A DNA stretch of 64,000 bases from Gordonia amicalis NBRC 100051 = JCM 11271. GTDB taxonomy: Bacteria; Actinomycetota; Actinomycetes; Mycobacteriales; Mycobacteriaceae. Positions 16,768-25,652 of the stretch are shown piece after piece. The translations under genes and the position numbers were made by a program. The notes under the pieces were generated by a model that was given only the letters and a program-made list of their open reading frames with translations, did no database searches and was not told where the DNA came from. Each line of letters begins with the position of its first letter. The stretch's first letter is position 1. The stretch covers positions 61,204 to 125,203 of the forward strand of contig NZ_BANS01000019.1 of assembly GCF_000332995.1 (NCBI RefSeq), given 5' to 3'.

Positions 16768-19654
16768 TCAGGACGTGTCGTCCAACCCAGAGCGCAGCAC
16801 GACCCCAGAGCGCAGCACGACCCCAGAGCACTCCACGACCCCACAGCACTCCACGACCGCGCCGCAGGCGTTGGCCGATCAGCCCGAACCCCGTGGCGCC
16901 TGGGACTATCCGCGGCACTGGATAGCCGACGTGCTGGCCTCCGACGGTGGCGTCGTGCACCTGCGGCCCATCGTGCCCGACGACGCCGACCGGATCGTCG
17001 CCTTCCATTCCAAGCTCTCCGAACGAACCCGCTACATGCGGTACTTCGGCCCGACGCCCACCCTGCCGCCCCGTGAGGTGGCGCGGATGACGACCGTCGA
17101 CCACCAGCAGCGCGTCGCGATCGTGGCCGTGCTCGGTGGCGAGATCATCGCCGTCGGCATCTACGAGGGACTCGCCTTCGACGGCAAGCCGGAGTCGGCC
17201 GAGGTCGCCTTCGTCGTCGCCGACGAACACCAGGGCCGCGGCCTCGGACCGGTCCTGCTCGAACATCTCGCCGGCGCCGCGGCCGAGAACGGTTTCACCC
17301 GCTTCGAGGCCGAGGTACTCAGCGAGAACCCGAACATGGTCGCCGTGTTCCGGGACGCCGGCTACCAGCTGGCCCGCAGCTTCGACGGCTCGACGGTGCA
17401 CGTGGAGTTCCTGATCGACCCCACCGAGGCACTGCTGTCGGTGCGCAACGCCCGCGAGAACGCGTCGGAAGCCCGCAGCGTCGCGAACCTGCTGCGCCCG
17501 ACCTCGGTCGCGGTGATCGGCGCGTCGACCGACCCGAACAAGGTCGGAAACGCGCTGCTGGCCAACATCATCGCCGGTGGGTTCACCGGTCCGGTCTTCC
17601 CGGTGAACGGGCCCGCCCGAGTCGAGGAGGAACCGCCGAGCCCCGGCTCACCGCGCCCGGGCCGCCCGACGTCGCCGAACCGGCGGCGCACTCACGAAGG
17701 CCCGCCGTCGGTGCGCGGCATCCGCGCCTACGAGACGGTGCGCGACATCCCGGATCCGGTGGACCTCGCGGTGGTCGCGGTCCCGGCGTCCCGGGTCAAC
17801 GACGTCCTCGACGACTGCCTGGTGAAAGGCGTGCGGACCCTCGTCGTCGTGTCGTCCGGTTTCGGTGACTCCGGCGAGGAGGAGGGTCTGGAGAACGAGC
17901 GGCGCCTCGTCGCGCAGGTCCGCGAACACGGCATGCGGCTCGTCGGCCCGAACGCGCTGGGCGTGGCCAACAACGACGCCGGTATCGCGCTGAACGCCAC
18001 GCTCGCGCCGCGCATCCCCGCCGCCGGCCGGGTCGGGTTCTTCTGCCAGTCCGGCGCGTTGGGCATCGCGATCCTCGACACCGCCGCCCGGCGCCAGATC
18101 GGGTTGTCGACCTTCGTCTCCGCCGGGAATCGCGCCGACGTCTCCGGCAACGACCTGCTGCAGTACTGGGACAGCGACGCCTCGACCGATGTGATCCTGC
18201 TCTACCTCGAGAGCTTCGGTAACCCGCGGAAGTTCTCCCGCATCTCCCGCCGGGTGTCGCGGGCCAAGCCGATCGTGGCGGTGAAGTCGGGCAGGGGAGC
18301 GATGAGCCCGGTGCGCGCGGCCCGGTCCGCGGCCAACTTCGACGACCAGATCGCGCGCATGATGCTCGAGCAGGCCGGTGTCATCCAGGTCGACACGATC
18401 CCCGAATTGTTCGACTGCGCGGCGTTGTTCGCCTATCAGCCGCTGCCGCGCGGACCCCGCGTCCGCATCATCGGCAACTCGTCGGTGCTGGGCAGCCTCG
18501 CCGCCGACCAGGCCCGCAACGGTGGCCTGGAGGTGGTCGACAACATCGATCTCGGCGCGGGGGCGACGGAGGAACTGTTCGAGGACGCCGTGTCGGCGGC
18601 GATGACCGACACCGGCGTCGACGCGATCGTCGTCGTCTTCGTGCCGCCGGTGGCCGTCGACGCCGACTGGCACGCCCGCGCACTCATGGCCGCGGCCAAC
18701 ACCCCCGGTGCCGACGGTGCCAAACCGATCGTCACCACGTTCCTCGCGGTCGAGGGTATCCCGCCGGGCCTCACGAAACCCGGCCCGAACGGTCTGCCCG
18801 AACGCGGCTCCATCCCGTCCTATGCCAGCCCGGAGCGCGCCGCGGCGGCTCTCGCGCGCGCCTGGCAGTACGCCAAGTGGCGGATGCGGCCGGAGTCGGG
18901 CGTCCATCGGGCCGAGGGCACCGATCCGGAGGCGGCCCGCATGTACGTCCGCGAGGCGATGGACTCCGACGGCTCGTCGTCGGACCGTCTTCTCGGCCAG
19001 GTCGAATCGGCGAAGCTGCTGCGGTGGTACGGCATCTCGGTCGTCCCGTTCCGTGAGGTCACGACGATGCACGAGGCGTCGGCGGCGGCCCGCGAACTCG
19101 GCTTCCCGGTCGCGGTGAAGGCGACCTCGTCGAAGTGGCGGGGACGTCTCGACCGCGAGGGCGCCCGGCTCGACCTGCCCGACGCGACCGCGGTCGTGAA
19201 CGCCTTCGCCGAGCTGCGTGAGCTGACCGGCGACCCCGTCCTGCACGTCCAGAAGATGGCACCGAAGGGCGTCGGCACGGTCATCCGAGTCCGCGACGAC
19301 GAGTCCTTCGGTTCGGTGATCTCGTTCGGGCTGTCGGGACGGACCTTCGACCTGCTGGGCGATCACGGGTACCGCGCGATCCCGCTCGCCGAACTCGACG
19401 CGCGGGAGCTGATCGACGAGCCGCGATCGGCGCCGCTCCTCAACGGCTACCGTGGCGAGGCGCCGGCCGACAAGGAGGCCCTCGTCGATCTGCTCCTACG
19501 GATCTCCACCCTGGTCGACGACATCCCCGAGGTGCGCGAGGTGCTGTGCGACCCGATCCTCGTCTCGGTGGACGGCGCGTCGGTGCTCAATGCCCAGATA
19601 CGCGTCGGCCCGGTGCCCGACAGGCGGGACACCGGACCGAGGCGGTTGAGCTAG
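16760..19654 (+). CDS. GNAT acetyltransferase fused to NDP-forming acyl-CoA synthetase-like domains (Pat-like)
   Basis: A 964-residue fusion. The N-terminus is a Ser/Thr/Pro-rich tandem repeat; then a GNAT domain (about residues 60-215; acetyl-CoA loop HQGRGLG), a CoA-binding Rossmann domain (TSVAVIGASTDPNKVGNALL), a succinyl-CoA-ligase-like domain (GPNALGVAN, FCQSGALG) and a C-terminal ATP-grasp domain. In E. coli Pat the order is reversed, with GNAT last; GNAT-first forms are typical of actinobacteria. They acetylate acyl-CoA synthetases. A Pro/Arg-rich insertion interrupts the CoA-binding domain near residues 288-315. GTG 16760 overlaps acuC by 8 bases. Whether the synthetase part is active is unknown; in Pat it is not. 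Confidence 0.88.
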   Translation: MTDQDVSSNPERSTTPERSTTPEHSTTPQHSTTAPQALADQPEPRGAWDYPRHWIADVLASDGGVVHLRPIVPDDADRIVAFHSKLSERTRYMRYFGPTPTLPPREVARMTTVDHQQRVAIVAVLGGEIIAVGIYEGLAFDGKPESAEVAFVVADEHQGRGLGPVLLEHLAGAAAENGFTRFEAEVLSENPNMVAVFRDAGYQLARSFDGSTVHVEFLIDPTEALLSVRNARENASEARSVANLLRPTSVAVIGASTDPNKVGNALLANIIAGGFTGPVFPVNGPARVEEEPPSPGSPRPGRPTSPNRRRTHEGPPSVRGIRAYETVRDIPDPVDLAVVAVPASRVNDVLDDCLVKGVRTLVVVSSGFGDSGEEEGLENERRLVAQVREHGMRLVGPNALGVANNDAGIALNATLAPRIPAAGRVGFFCQSGALGIAILDTAARRQIGLSTFVSAGNRADVSGNDLLQYWDSDASTDVILLYLESFGNPRKFSRISRRVSRAKPIVAVKSGRGAMSPVRAARSAANFDDQIARMMLEQAGVIQVDTIPELFDCAALFAYQPLPRGPRVRIIGNSSVLGSLAADQARNGGLEVVDNIDLGAGATEELFEDAVSAAMTDTGVDAIVVVFVPPVAVDADWHARALMAAANTPGADGAKPIVTTFLAVEGIPPGLTKPGPNGLPERGSIPSYASPERAAAALARAWQYAKWRMRPESGVHRAEGTDPEAARMYVREAMDSDGSSSDRLLGQVESAKLLRWYGISVVPFREVTTMHEASAAARELGFPVAVKATSSKWRGRLDREGARLDLPDATAVVNAFAELRELTGDPVLHVQKMAPKGVGTVIRVRDDESFGSVISFGLSGRTFDLLGDHGYRAIPLAELDARELIDEPRSAPLLNGYRGEAPADKEALVDLLLRISTLVDDIPEVREVLCDPILVSVDGASVLNAQIRVGPVPDRRDTGPRRLS
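16787..16858 (+). repeat. 18-base tandem repeat, four copies, in-frame
   Basis: Four 18-base units of the form CCAGAGCGCAGCACGACC occupy the 5' end of the acetyltransferase fusion gene, the last two diverged (GCACTCCACG). They encode PERSTT, PERSTT, PEHSTT, PQHSTT. Because 18 is a multiple of three, copy-number changes keep the frame, and the tract is likely to vary between strains. Confidence 0.85.
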
Positions 19655-19676
19655 GAGGCTCTCGAGCCAGTGGACG

Positions 19677-20693
19677 TCAGCTGGCGTAGGCGCGCAGACG
19701 CTCGGCACGGTCGCCGGCGCGGAGCTTGCCCATGACCTCGCGCTCGATCTGCCGCACGCGCTCGCGCGACAGCCCGAACATGCGGCCGATCTGATCGAGG
19801 GTGCGCGGCTGGCCGTCATCGAGGCCGTAGCGCATCCGGATGACCTGCTGTTCACGCTCGTCCAGGGTCGCCAGTACCGCACGGATGTCCGAGTGCAGCA
19901 GACCGGCGATGACGGCGTTCTCGGCGGAAGTGGCCTCGGCGTCCTCGATGAAGTCGCCGAGCGGGGCCTCCTCGTCGCTGCCGACCGGCATGTCCAGGCT
20001 CACCGGGTCGCGGCTGTGGTCGAGCAGATCGGCGATCTTCTCGGCCGGGATGCCCGACTCGCTGGCCAGTTCATCGTCGGTGGCCTCGCGACCGAGCTGC
20101 TGGTGGAGCTCACGCTTGATGCGGGCGAGCTTGTTCACCTGCTCGACGAGATGGACGGGGAGCCGGATGGTGCGGCTCTGGTCGGCCATGCCGCGGGTGA
20201 TCGCCTGGCGGATCCACCACGTCGCGTAGGTCGAGAACTTGAAGCCCTTCGCGTAGTCGAACTTCTCCATGGCGCGGATCAGACCCAGGTTGCCCTCCTG
20301 GATGAGGTCGAGGAGCGGCATTCCGCGACCGGTGTAGCGCTTGGCCAGCGAGACGACGAGACGGAGATTCGCCTCGAGCAGGTGGGACCGTGCGGCCTCA
20401 CCCTCGCGGACGATGGTCGCCAGGTCGCGCTTCTTGGTTGCCGAGAGGCGCTTCTTGGTTGCCAGGACGTGCTTGGCGTAGAGGCCGGCCTCGATCTGCT
20501 TGGCGAGTTCGACCTCCTGCTCTGCGTTGAGGAGAGCAGTGCGTCCGATCCCGTTGAGGTAGACGCGGACGAGGTCCGCGGCGGGTGACTGGGCGTCGAG
20601 ATCCTGTTCCGTCATCGCCGGGCGGGTGCCCGGGGCGGACGGATCCGCGAAACCTGTGGTCGGGGTCGAACGTGCAACTGTCGAGCGTGACAT
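19677..20693 (-). CDS. sigB: Principal-like sigma factor SigB
   Basis: A 338-residue sigma-70 family factor with a short N-terminus and complete regions 1.2, 2, 3 and 4: [12 protein letters not shown] (1.2), [20 protein letters not shown] and [20 protein letters not shown] (2.1-2.3), [11 protein letters not shown] (2.4) and [16 protein letters not shown] (4.2). The short N-terminus and the place near ideR mark it as SigB, the stress and stationary-phase partner of SigA. ATG 20693 follows AGGAGG; the in-frame extension upstream would run through the promoter. Confidence 0.95.
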   Translation of the reverse strand: MSRSTVARSTPTTGFADPSAPGTRPAMTEQDLDAQSPAADLVRVYLNGIGRTALLNAEQEVELAKQIEAGLYAKHVLATKKRLSATKKRDLATIVREGEAARSHLLEANLRLVVSLAKRYTGRGMPLLDLIQEGNLGLIRAMEKFDYAKGFKFSTYATWWIRQAITRGMADQSRTIRLPVHLVEQVNKLARIKRELHQQLGREATDDELASESGIPAEKIADLLDHSRDPVSLDMPVGSDEEAPLGDFIEDAEATSAENAVIAGLLHSDIRAVLATLDEREQQVIRMRYGLDDGQPRTLDQIGRMFGLSRERVRQIEREVMGKLRAGDRAERLRAYAS

Positions 20694-20727
20694 GCGGCCT
20701 CCTGACTTGAATACGTTCACTGGGTCC

Positions 20728-20754
20728 AACGTCCATGCGTTGGCGATAGTTCCC
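20728..20754 (-). promoter_or_regulatory. ECF-type (SigE/SigH-like) promoter of sigB
   Basis: On the minus strand GGGAAC (20749-20754) is followed by 17 bases and CGTT (20728-20731). This is the GGAAC-N17-CGTT pattern read by extracytoplasmic sigma factors. The predicted start of transcription lies about 25-30 bases before the sigB ATG. In mycobacteria sigB is transcribed by SigE and SigH from such a promoter. Confidence 0.75.
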
Positions 20755-20903
20755 GAAAGTGATTCGTCGCAAACCCGGAGGAGGCTTGGTGACCTGCGAA
20801 GACTTTCACCGATTCGCAGGGACGGCTGAGAAGTTGCTGAGATGTCGGGCGCGGGGGAACCCACTGCGGTCCCGCCCAGTCGGTCGTCGGGATCGACGGT
20901 GAC

Positions 20904-21344
20904 TCAGTCGTCGTCGGGATCGACGACGTGACCGTCGACGGTGCGGTGGGGGAGTTGCTGTTCGGTGCGCGAGAGGGCGGGCGGGCCGACGACGTGATGA
21001 TCGGCGCCGTACTTGTAGAGCGGAACCTCACCCCGCTTGCGTGGCGGCCGGTCGTTGGCGATGAGCACCGCCATCCAGGGCAGGGGGATGGAGACGGCGA
21101 CGATGGCCAGCGCAAGAAGCCCCGAACCGGTGAGCGAGTAGGCGATGCCGGCGATGATCAGCGCGGGGACGCGGAACGCCATCATGATCAGGTACTTGCG
21201 GACACGGGCCTTCTGCTGCGCCTCGAGGGAGTCCTGGGCGTCGGTGATCAGGAAGGTCTCGGCGGGCACGGCCGGATGTTCCGACCTGCCGAAGCGCTTC
21301 GAGTCCTCGTGGTGGCCGTGCGGCTCGTTGCCGTTCGCGCCCAT
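20904..21344 (-). CDS. DUF3099 membrane protein
   Basis: A 146-residue protein with two transmembrane helices, around KYLIMMAFRVPALIIAGIAY and LLALAIVAVSIPLPWMAVLI, then a cytoplasmic tail with charged residues. It matches DUF3099, an actinobacterial family of unknown function that sits next to sigB in mycobacteria. ATG 21344 is preceded by AAAGGGA. Confidence 0.83.
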   Translation of the reverse strand: MGANGNEPHGHHEDSKRFGRSEHPAVPAETFLITDAQDSLEAQQKARVRKYLIMMAFRVPALIIAGIAYSLTGSGLLALAIVAVSIPLPWMAVLIANDRPPRKRGEVPLYKYGADHHVVGPPALSRTEQQLPHRTVDGHVVDPDDD

Positions 21345-21490
21345 GGAATCCCTTTGTTCGAACACCCTCTCCACTGTCCCACTTTCGGTTGCTCTTTGCA
21401 CTCACGGATTCCGGGCCCGGGTGCCGCCCTGTGCCGGATGCGCAGCGACCTCTCTGTGCCCCGGGTGCCCCGGTGACGCACAATAGAGCA

Positions 21491-21763
21491 ATGGCAACTG
21501 AAACCATCGAACGCCCCGATCTCGACGAGTGGACCGACACCGAGACCGACGAGCGGTCCGAAGCCGACGCCACCGACAGCAGTGACGACGACCGGCCCAA
21601 GTTCTTCCACTACGTCAAGAAGGACAAGGTCGCGGAGAGCGCCGTGATGGGCAGCCACGTCGTCGCGCTGTGCGGCGAGACCTTCCCGGTGACCCGGGCG
21701 GCCAAGCCGGGTTCGCCGGTGTGCCCGAAGTGCAAGAAGATCTACGCCAAGCTGCGCAAGTAG
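21491..21763 (+). CDS. DUF3039 small zinc-ribbon-like protein
   Basis: A 90-residue protein with an acidic N-terminal third and a basic C-terminal part containing VVALCGE and VCPKCKKIY. The spacing suggests a small zinc site. DUF3039 is restricted to actinobacteria and its role is unknown; the same gene is found near sigB in M. tuberculosis. The start at 21491 has no convincing ribosome site. It converges with the YihY/BrkB gene. Confidence 0.85.
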   Translation: MATETIERPDLDEWTDTETDERSEADATDSSDDDRPKFFHYVKKDKVAESAVMGSHVVALCGETFPVTRAAKPGSPVCPKCKKIYAKLRK

Positions 21764-21784
21764 CCGAGCGGGCGCCGGGACCGG

Positions 21785-23101
21785 TCAGTCGCTCCCGCGG
21801 TCACGCGTGGGCCGGCGGATCGGTCCCGACGACAGCCGGTCGGGGATCGTCTTGAGCTGACCGGTGATGTCGGAGGTCTGCGAGTTGACCCAATGCCGGA
21901 CCTGGGTCGTCGTGGACGCCTTGGCCGGCCAGAACTGCTGCACCGCCGCGTTGAACTCGGCGCCGATGACGATGCCGAAGCCGAGCGAGAAGGTGAACAG
22001 CAGGAAGGCGATGGGCGTCGCCAGCGCACCGTAGGACACGCCGGCCTCGGTGATCTTCGTCAGGTAGATGCGCAAGACGTAGCTGGCGACCCAGAAGAAG
22101 ACGCCCGCGACGATCGCGCCGCCGATGAGCCGGTGCCACGGGAGCGGATTGGGCAGTGCCAGGTGGTAGAGCGTGGTGAGGACGAACAGCAGCAGGACGG
22201 CGACGAACGGGAAGTAGCCGTAGTCGATGAGTGTGGTCACGAACGATCCCCATGACGCGGGCACGATGGCCCGCAGATAGTTCGGTCCGAGGGCGACCAG
22301 CGGCAGCAGGAACACCGCCACGAAGAGGAAGCCGACATAGAGGAACAGCGCGAAGAAGCGCTGCCACACCGGATGTCGGACCTCGTGCTGGTCGTGCGCC
22401 TTAGTGATCGAGGCGATGAAGCACGACATCGCCGAGGAGCCCGCCCACAGCGACAGGATGAAACCCACCGACATGAGTCCGATGCGGCCCCGGCCCAGCA
22501 CACTGTCGACAGTCGGGGTGATCAGGTCGTCGACGACGGTCTCGGTGAAGGTGCGCTGCGCGAATTCGATGATGCGGTCGTAGACGATGTCGACGGTGCC
22601 GGGGCCGAACCAGCCCGCGACGTAACCGACCGAGCCGAGGAGCCCGAGCAGTAGCGGGGGCAGGGAGAGCGCCTGCCAGAACGCGGCCTGCGCCGCCCAA
22701 CCGATGATCCCGTCGTCCCAGGATTTCACGATCGTGCGCCACACCACCCGGTGGATGTTGGGCAGTACCGGGGGGCCGGGTTCGTCCTCGGTGCCGTCGG
22801 GGTCGGCCGGCTTCGCGCGGCTCGCGGGGACGGGTTCGTCGACGCCTTCGGGCTTCTCCTCCTTCTCGGCATCCTCGGGCTTCGCCTGCTTCTCTCCTCC
22901 GGTCGTCTTCCTGGGGGATTCGGGCACGACGGGGACGTCTCGCGATGCAGGAGCGGTGTCGCCGGGCGCCGAGGTGTCCCCGACGAACGGGGCGGGCCGG
23001 CGAGGAGTTCGGAACGGGGTGTCGAGTGGACTGGTGTCGCGCGGACTGGTGTCGAGCGGAGCGGTCACGGCGTTCGACGGATTCGGACACACGGCAGCCA
23101 C
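21785..23101 (-). CDS. YihY/BrkB family inner-membrane protein
   Basis: A 438-residue membrane protein. The first 110 residues are a Pro-, Glu- and Lys-rich cytoplasmic tail; then six membrane segments of the YihY (formerly misnamed RNase BN) family follow, with hallmark pieces such as AAQAAFWQALSLPPLLLG, WAGSSAMSCFIASI and LATPIAFLLFTFSLGFGIVI. The family may transport or scramble lipids or small solutes; no function is established. GTG 23101 or GTG 23092 can start it. Orthologue of Rv2707 by position. Confidence 0.87.
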   Translation of the reverse strand: MAAVCPNPSNAVTAPLDTSPRDTSPLDTPFRTPRRPAPFVGDTSAPGDTAPASRDVPVVPESPRKTTGGEKQAKPEDAEKEEKPEGVDEPVPASRAKPADPDGTEDEPGPPVLPNIHRVVWRTIVKSWDDGIIGWAAQAAFWQALSLPPLLLGLLGSVGYVAGWFGPGTVDIVYDRIIEFAQRTFTETVVDDLITPTVDSVLGRGRIGLMSVGFILSLWAGSSAMSCFIASITKAHDQHEVRHPVWQRFFALFLYVGFLFVAVFLLPLVALGPNYLRAIVPASWGSFVTTLIDYGYFPFVAVLLLFVLTTLYHLALPNPLPWHRLIGGAIVAGVFFWVASYVLRIYLTKITEAGVSYGALATPIAFLLFTFSLGFGIVIGAEFNAAVQQFWPAKASTTTQVRHWVNSQTSDITGQLKTIPDRLSSGPIRRPTRDRGSD

Positions 23102-23399
23102 CGGCGACGTCGCGTCGCCGGACAGCGGTACCGGGTTCCTCTTTCGCGTTGTGATGAGTTCAATATCCCCGATCGAGGGCCCAGAAGGGTACCCGGGTCA
23201 CCAGGCGCGTCGTTCGGAGTGACCACACGGGGATGCCCACGCGGCTGTCGGCGAGCCGCGTCGAGGGGGTGTCGCGATGCGGGCGCGGGGCGGCCCCGGC
23301 GGTACGATTGCCGGGTCCCCTTCGGCGCGGGTCCTCCCAACGCGAGGGGTCATTTCATGCCCGGTAGGGAATCCGTACGCCGTCAGGAGCAGCACACAC

Positions 23400-25154
23400 G
23401 TGACGTCAGCCGAACCCTCCACCAGCGCCGGGACCGAAGCCGCGGCCCCCAACCGGCCTCAGCTGCGTGCGTGGCAGCGCCGTGCACTCACCAAGTACCT
23501 GACGCGCAAGCCGAAGGACTTCCTCGCGGTGGCGACCCCCGGCGCCGGTAAGACGACGTTCGGTCTACGGGTCGCCCGCGAGTTGCTCGACGACCGCACC
23601 GTCGAGCAGATCACCGTCGTCGCGCCGACCGAGCACCTCAAGCACCAGTGGGCGGAGGCGGCCGCGCGCGTGGGTATCGCACTGGATTCGCGTTTCTCCA
23701 ACTCGGCCGGTCAGACCAGCTCCGACTACAACGGCGTGGTCCTCACCTACGCCCAGGTCGCGGCACACCCGACCAAGCACCGTGTCCGCACCGAGAACCG
23801 GCGGACCCTCGTGATCCTCGACGAGATCCACCATGGCGGCGACGCCAAGTCGTGGGGCGAAGCGATCCGCGAGGCCTTCGACGACGCCGAACGCCGACTG
23901 CTGCTCACCGGTACGCCGTTCCGCTCCGACGACTCGCCGATCCCGTTCGTCGTCTACGAGCCCGAACCCGGCGGAAACCAGCGTTCCAAGGCCGACCACA
24001 CCTACGGCTACGCCGACGCCCTGAAGGACGGCGTCGTCCGTCCGGTGGTGTTCCTCGCGTACTCGGGTGAGGCGAGCTGGCGGACCAGCGCCGGTGAGGA
24101 GTTCACCGCTCGTCTCGGTGAGCCGCTGTCGGCCGAGCACACCGCCCGGGCCTGGCGGACCGCCCTGGATCCCCACGGCGACTGGATCCCCGCGGTCCTC
24201 ACCGCCGCTCACACCCGGCTCGGCCAGCTGCGTGCCAGCGGCATGCCCGACGCAGGCGGTCTGGTCATCGCGACCGACCAGTCGACCGCCCGCGACTATG
24301 CCGAACTGCTCACCGCCATCACCGGCAAGCAGCCGACCCTGGTCCTCTCCGACGACCTCAAGTCGTCGTCGCGGATCGCTGAGTTCTCCGCGTCGAAGGA
24401 CGAGTGGATGATCGCGGTGCGCATGGTGTCCGAGGGCGTCGACGTGCCGCGGCTCGCGGTCGGCGTCTACGCCACCAGCTCGTCGACGCCGCTGTTCTTC
24501 GCGCAGGCGATCGGTCGATTCGTGCGGTCGCGGCGCCCCGGCGAGACCGCGAGCGTGTTCCTGCCGTCCGTCCCGGTGCTGCTCGACCTCGCGAGCCAGA
24601 TGGAGGCCCAGCGCGACCACGTCCTCGGGAAGCCGCACCGCGAGAGCGACGGTCTCGACGATCAGCTGCTGATCGACGCGAACAAACAGAAGGACGAACC
24701 GGGGGAGGACGAGCCGGCGTTCCAGTCGCTGCACGCCGACGCCGAACTCGACCAGGTCATCTTCGACGGCGCGTCGTTCGGCACGGCGACCTTCGCCGGC
24801 AGCGACGAGGAATCGGACTATCTCGGCCTGCCGGGGCTCCTCGACGCCGACCAGGTGCGGGCACTCCTGCAGAAGCGCCAGGCCGAGCAGGTCGTGTCCC
24901 GGACGTCGGCCCCCGCGGCGGAGTCCGCGTCCGAACAACCGGAGCCCGGGCGCGCTCCCGGCACCACGGGGGAGAACCTGCACGCGCTGCGCAAGGAACT
25001 CAACACCCTGGTCGCCATGCACCATCACCGCACCGGCAAGCCGCACGGCATGGTGCACAACGAGCTCCGAACCAGGTTGGGCGGTCCGCCGACGGCGATG
25101 GCCAGCGCCGAGCAGCTCAAGGAACGCATTGCCGCACTGCGGACGTGGCGCTGA
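23400..25154 (+). CDS. DEAD/DEAH-box (SF2) helicase
   Basis: A 584-residue superfamily 2 helicase. Walker A is ATPGAGKTTF (about residues 43-53), the DExH motif is LDEIHHGGD (about 140), motif III is LTGTPFRSD and motif VI is QAIGRFVRSRRPGE. The layout recalls type III restriction/RAD25-like enzymes, and such stand-alone helicases are common in actinobacteria. No nuclease domain or methyltransferase partner is present, so a restriction role is unlikely. GTG 23400 follows AGGAG. The C-terminal 100 residues are less conserved and carry a disordered linker. Confidence 0.85.
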   Translation: MTSAEPSTSAGTEAAAPNRPQLRAWQRRALTKYLTRKPKDFLAVATPGAGKTTFGLRVARELLDDRTVEQITVVAPTEHLKHQWAEAAARVGIALDSRFSNSAGQTSSDYNGVVLTYAQVAAHPTKHRVRTENRRTLVILDEIHHGGDAKSWGEAIREAFDDAERRLLLTGTPFRSDDSPIPFVVYEPEPGGNQRSKADHTYGYADALKDGVVRPVVFLAYSGEASWRTSAGEEFTARLGEPLSAEHTARAWRTALDPHGDWIPAVLTAAHTRLGQLRASGMPDAGGLVIATDQSTARDYAELLTAITGKQPTLVLSDDLKSSSRIAEFSASKDEWMIAVRMVSEGVDVPRLAVGVYATSSSTPLFFAQAIGRFVRSRRPGETASVFLPSVPVLLDLASQMEAQRDHVLGKPHRESDGLDDQLLIDANKQKDEPGEDEPAFQSLHADAELDQVIFDGASFGTATFAGSDEESDYLGLPGLLDADQVRALLQKRQAEQVVSRTSAPAAESASEQPEPGRAPGTTGENLHALRKELNTLVAMHHHRTGKPHGMVHNELRTRLGGPPTAMASAEQLKERIAALRTWR

Positions 25155-25178
25155 CCGACACCGGAACCGAATACGAGA

Positions 25179-25207
25179 GAACCCGGCCGGATGATCCGGC
25201 CGGGTTC
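25179..25207. terminator. Intrinsic terminator, helicase/DUF7455
   Basis: A 12-base-pair perfect stem (GAACCCGGCCGG and complement) with an ATGAT loop is followed by TTCTTCG. It lies between convergent genes. Confidence 0.85.
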
Positions 25208-25247
25208 TTCTTCGTCTGTGGCTGTCGCCCGTCAGGCCATGACGATG

Positions 25248-25454
25248 TCAGACCAGTTCGCCCGCGGCTTCGACCACGGTGGCGCTGAGCTCCACCAGGC
25301 GGGCTTCGTGCTCGTTGAAGTGATGACGGCAGAAGAGAAGCTCGCCGCCCTTGGGCAGGACGGCACGTACCTTGGCTGCTGCGCCGCAGCGATCACAGCG
25401 ATCGGCGGCGGTGAGCGGCAGGTAGATCGGGGCTGTGGTGGCGATGTCAGTCAT
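25248..25454 (-). CDS. Small zinc-ribbon protein, DUF7455 type
   Basis: A 68-residue protein, MTDIATTAPIYLPLTAADRC onward, with four potential zinc ligands: CDRC, then FCRHH after a beta hairpin containing LPKGGELL. Such proteins are widespread in actinobacteria near principal sigma factors; a role in transcription has been suggested only by position. ATG 25454 is preceded by GGAGGAACC. The longer upstream in-frame extension is low quality. Confidence 0.83.
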   Translation of the reverse strand: MTDIATTAPIYLPLTAADRCDRCGAAAKVRAVLPKGGELLFCRHHFNEHEARLVELSATVVEAAGELV

Positions 25455-25652
25455 GGTTCCTCCGTCCCGGTCCGGCGCCGGTGTCCGGTCGCCTTCCCTT
25501 CGAGCCGACACATCCGGGCGATGCGTCAACCTCACTCTGTCAGACGTTCGGCGGGTTCGTATTGTTCCGGCAGGTGCCACCGGTGTGTCGTCACTCACCG
25601 TTTACCTCGGGCAACAATGTGACAACGTCTGCCGGAAACCGTCAGGGCGTGG

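Noticed and set aside
17648..19366. 572-residue open frame on the minus strand
   Set aside because: Antisense to the acetyltransferase fusion gene, which has clear domains; this one has none.
23400..25154. Restriction or phage-defence helicase
   Set aside because: No methyltransferase, nuclease or other defence partner lies next to it; neighbours are housekeeping genes, so a defence system is not supported.
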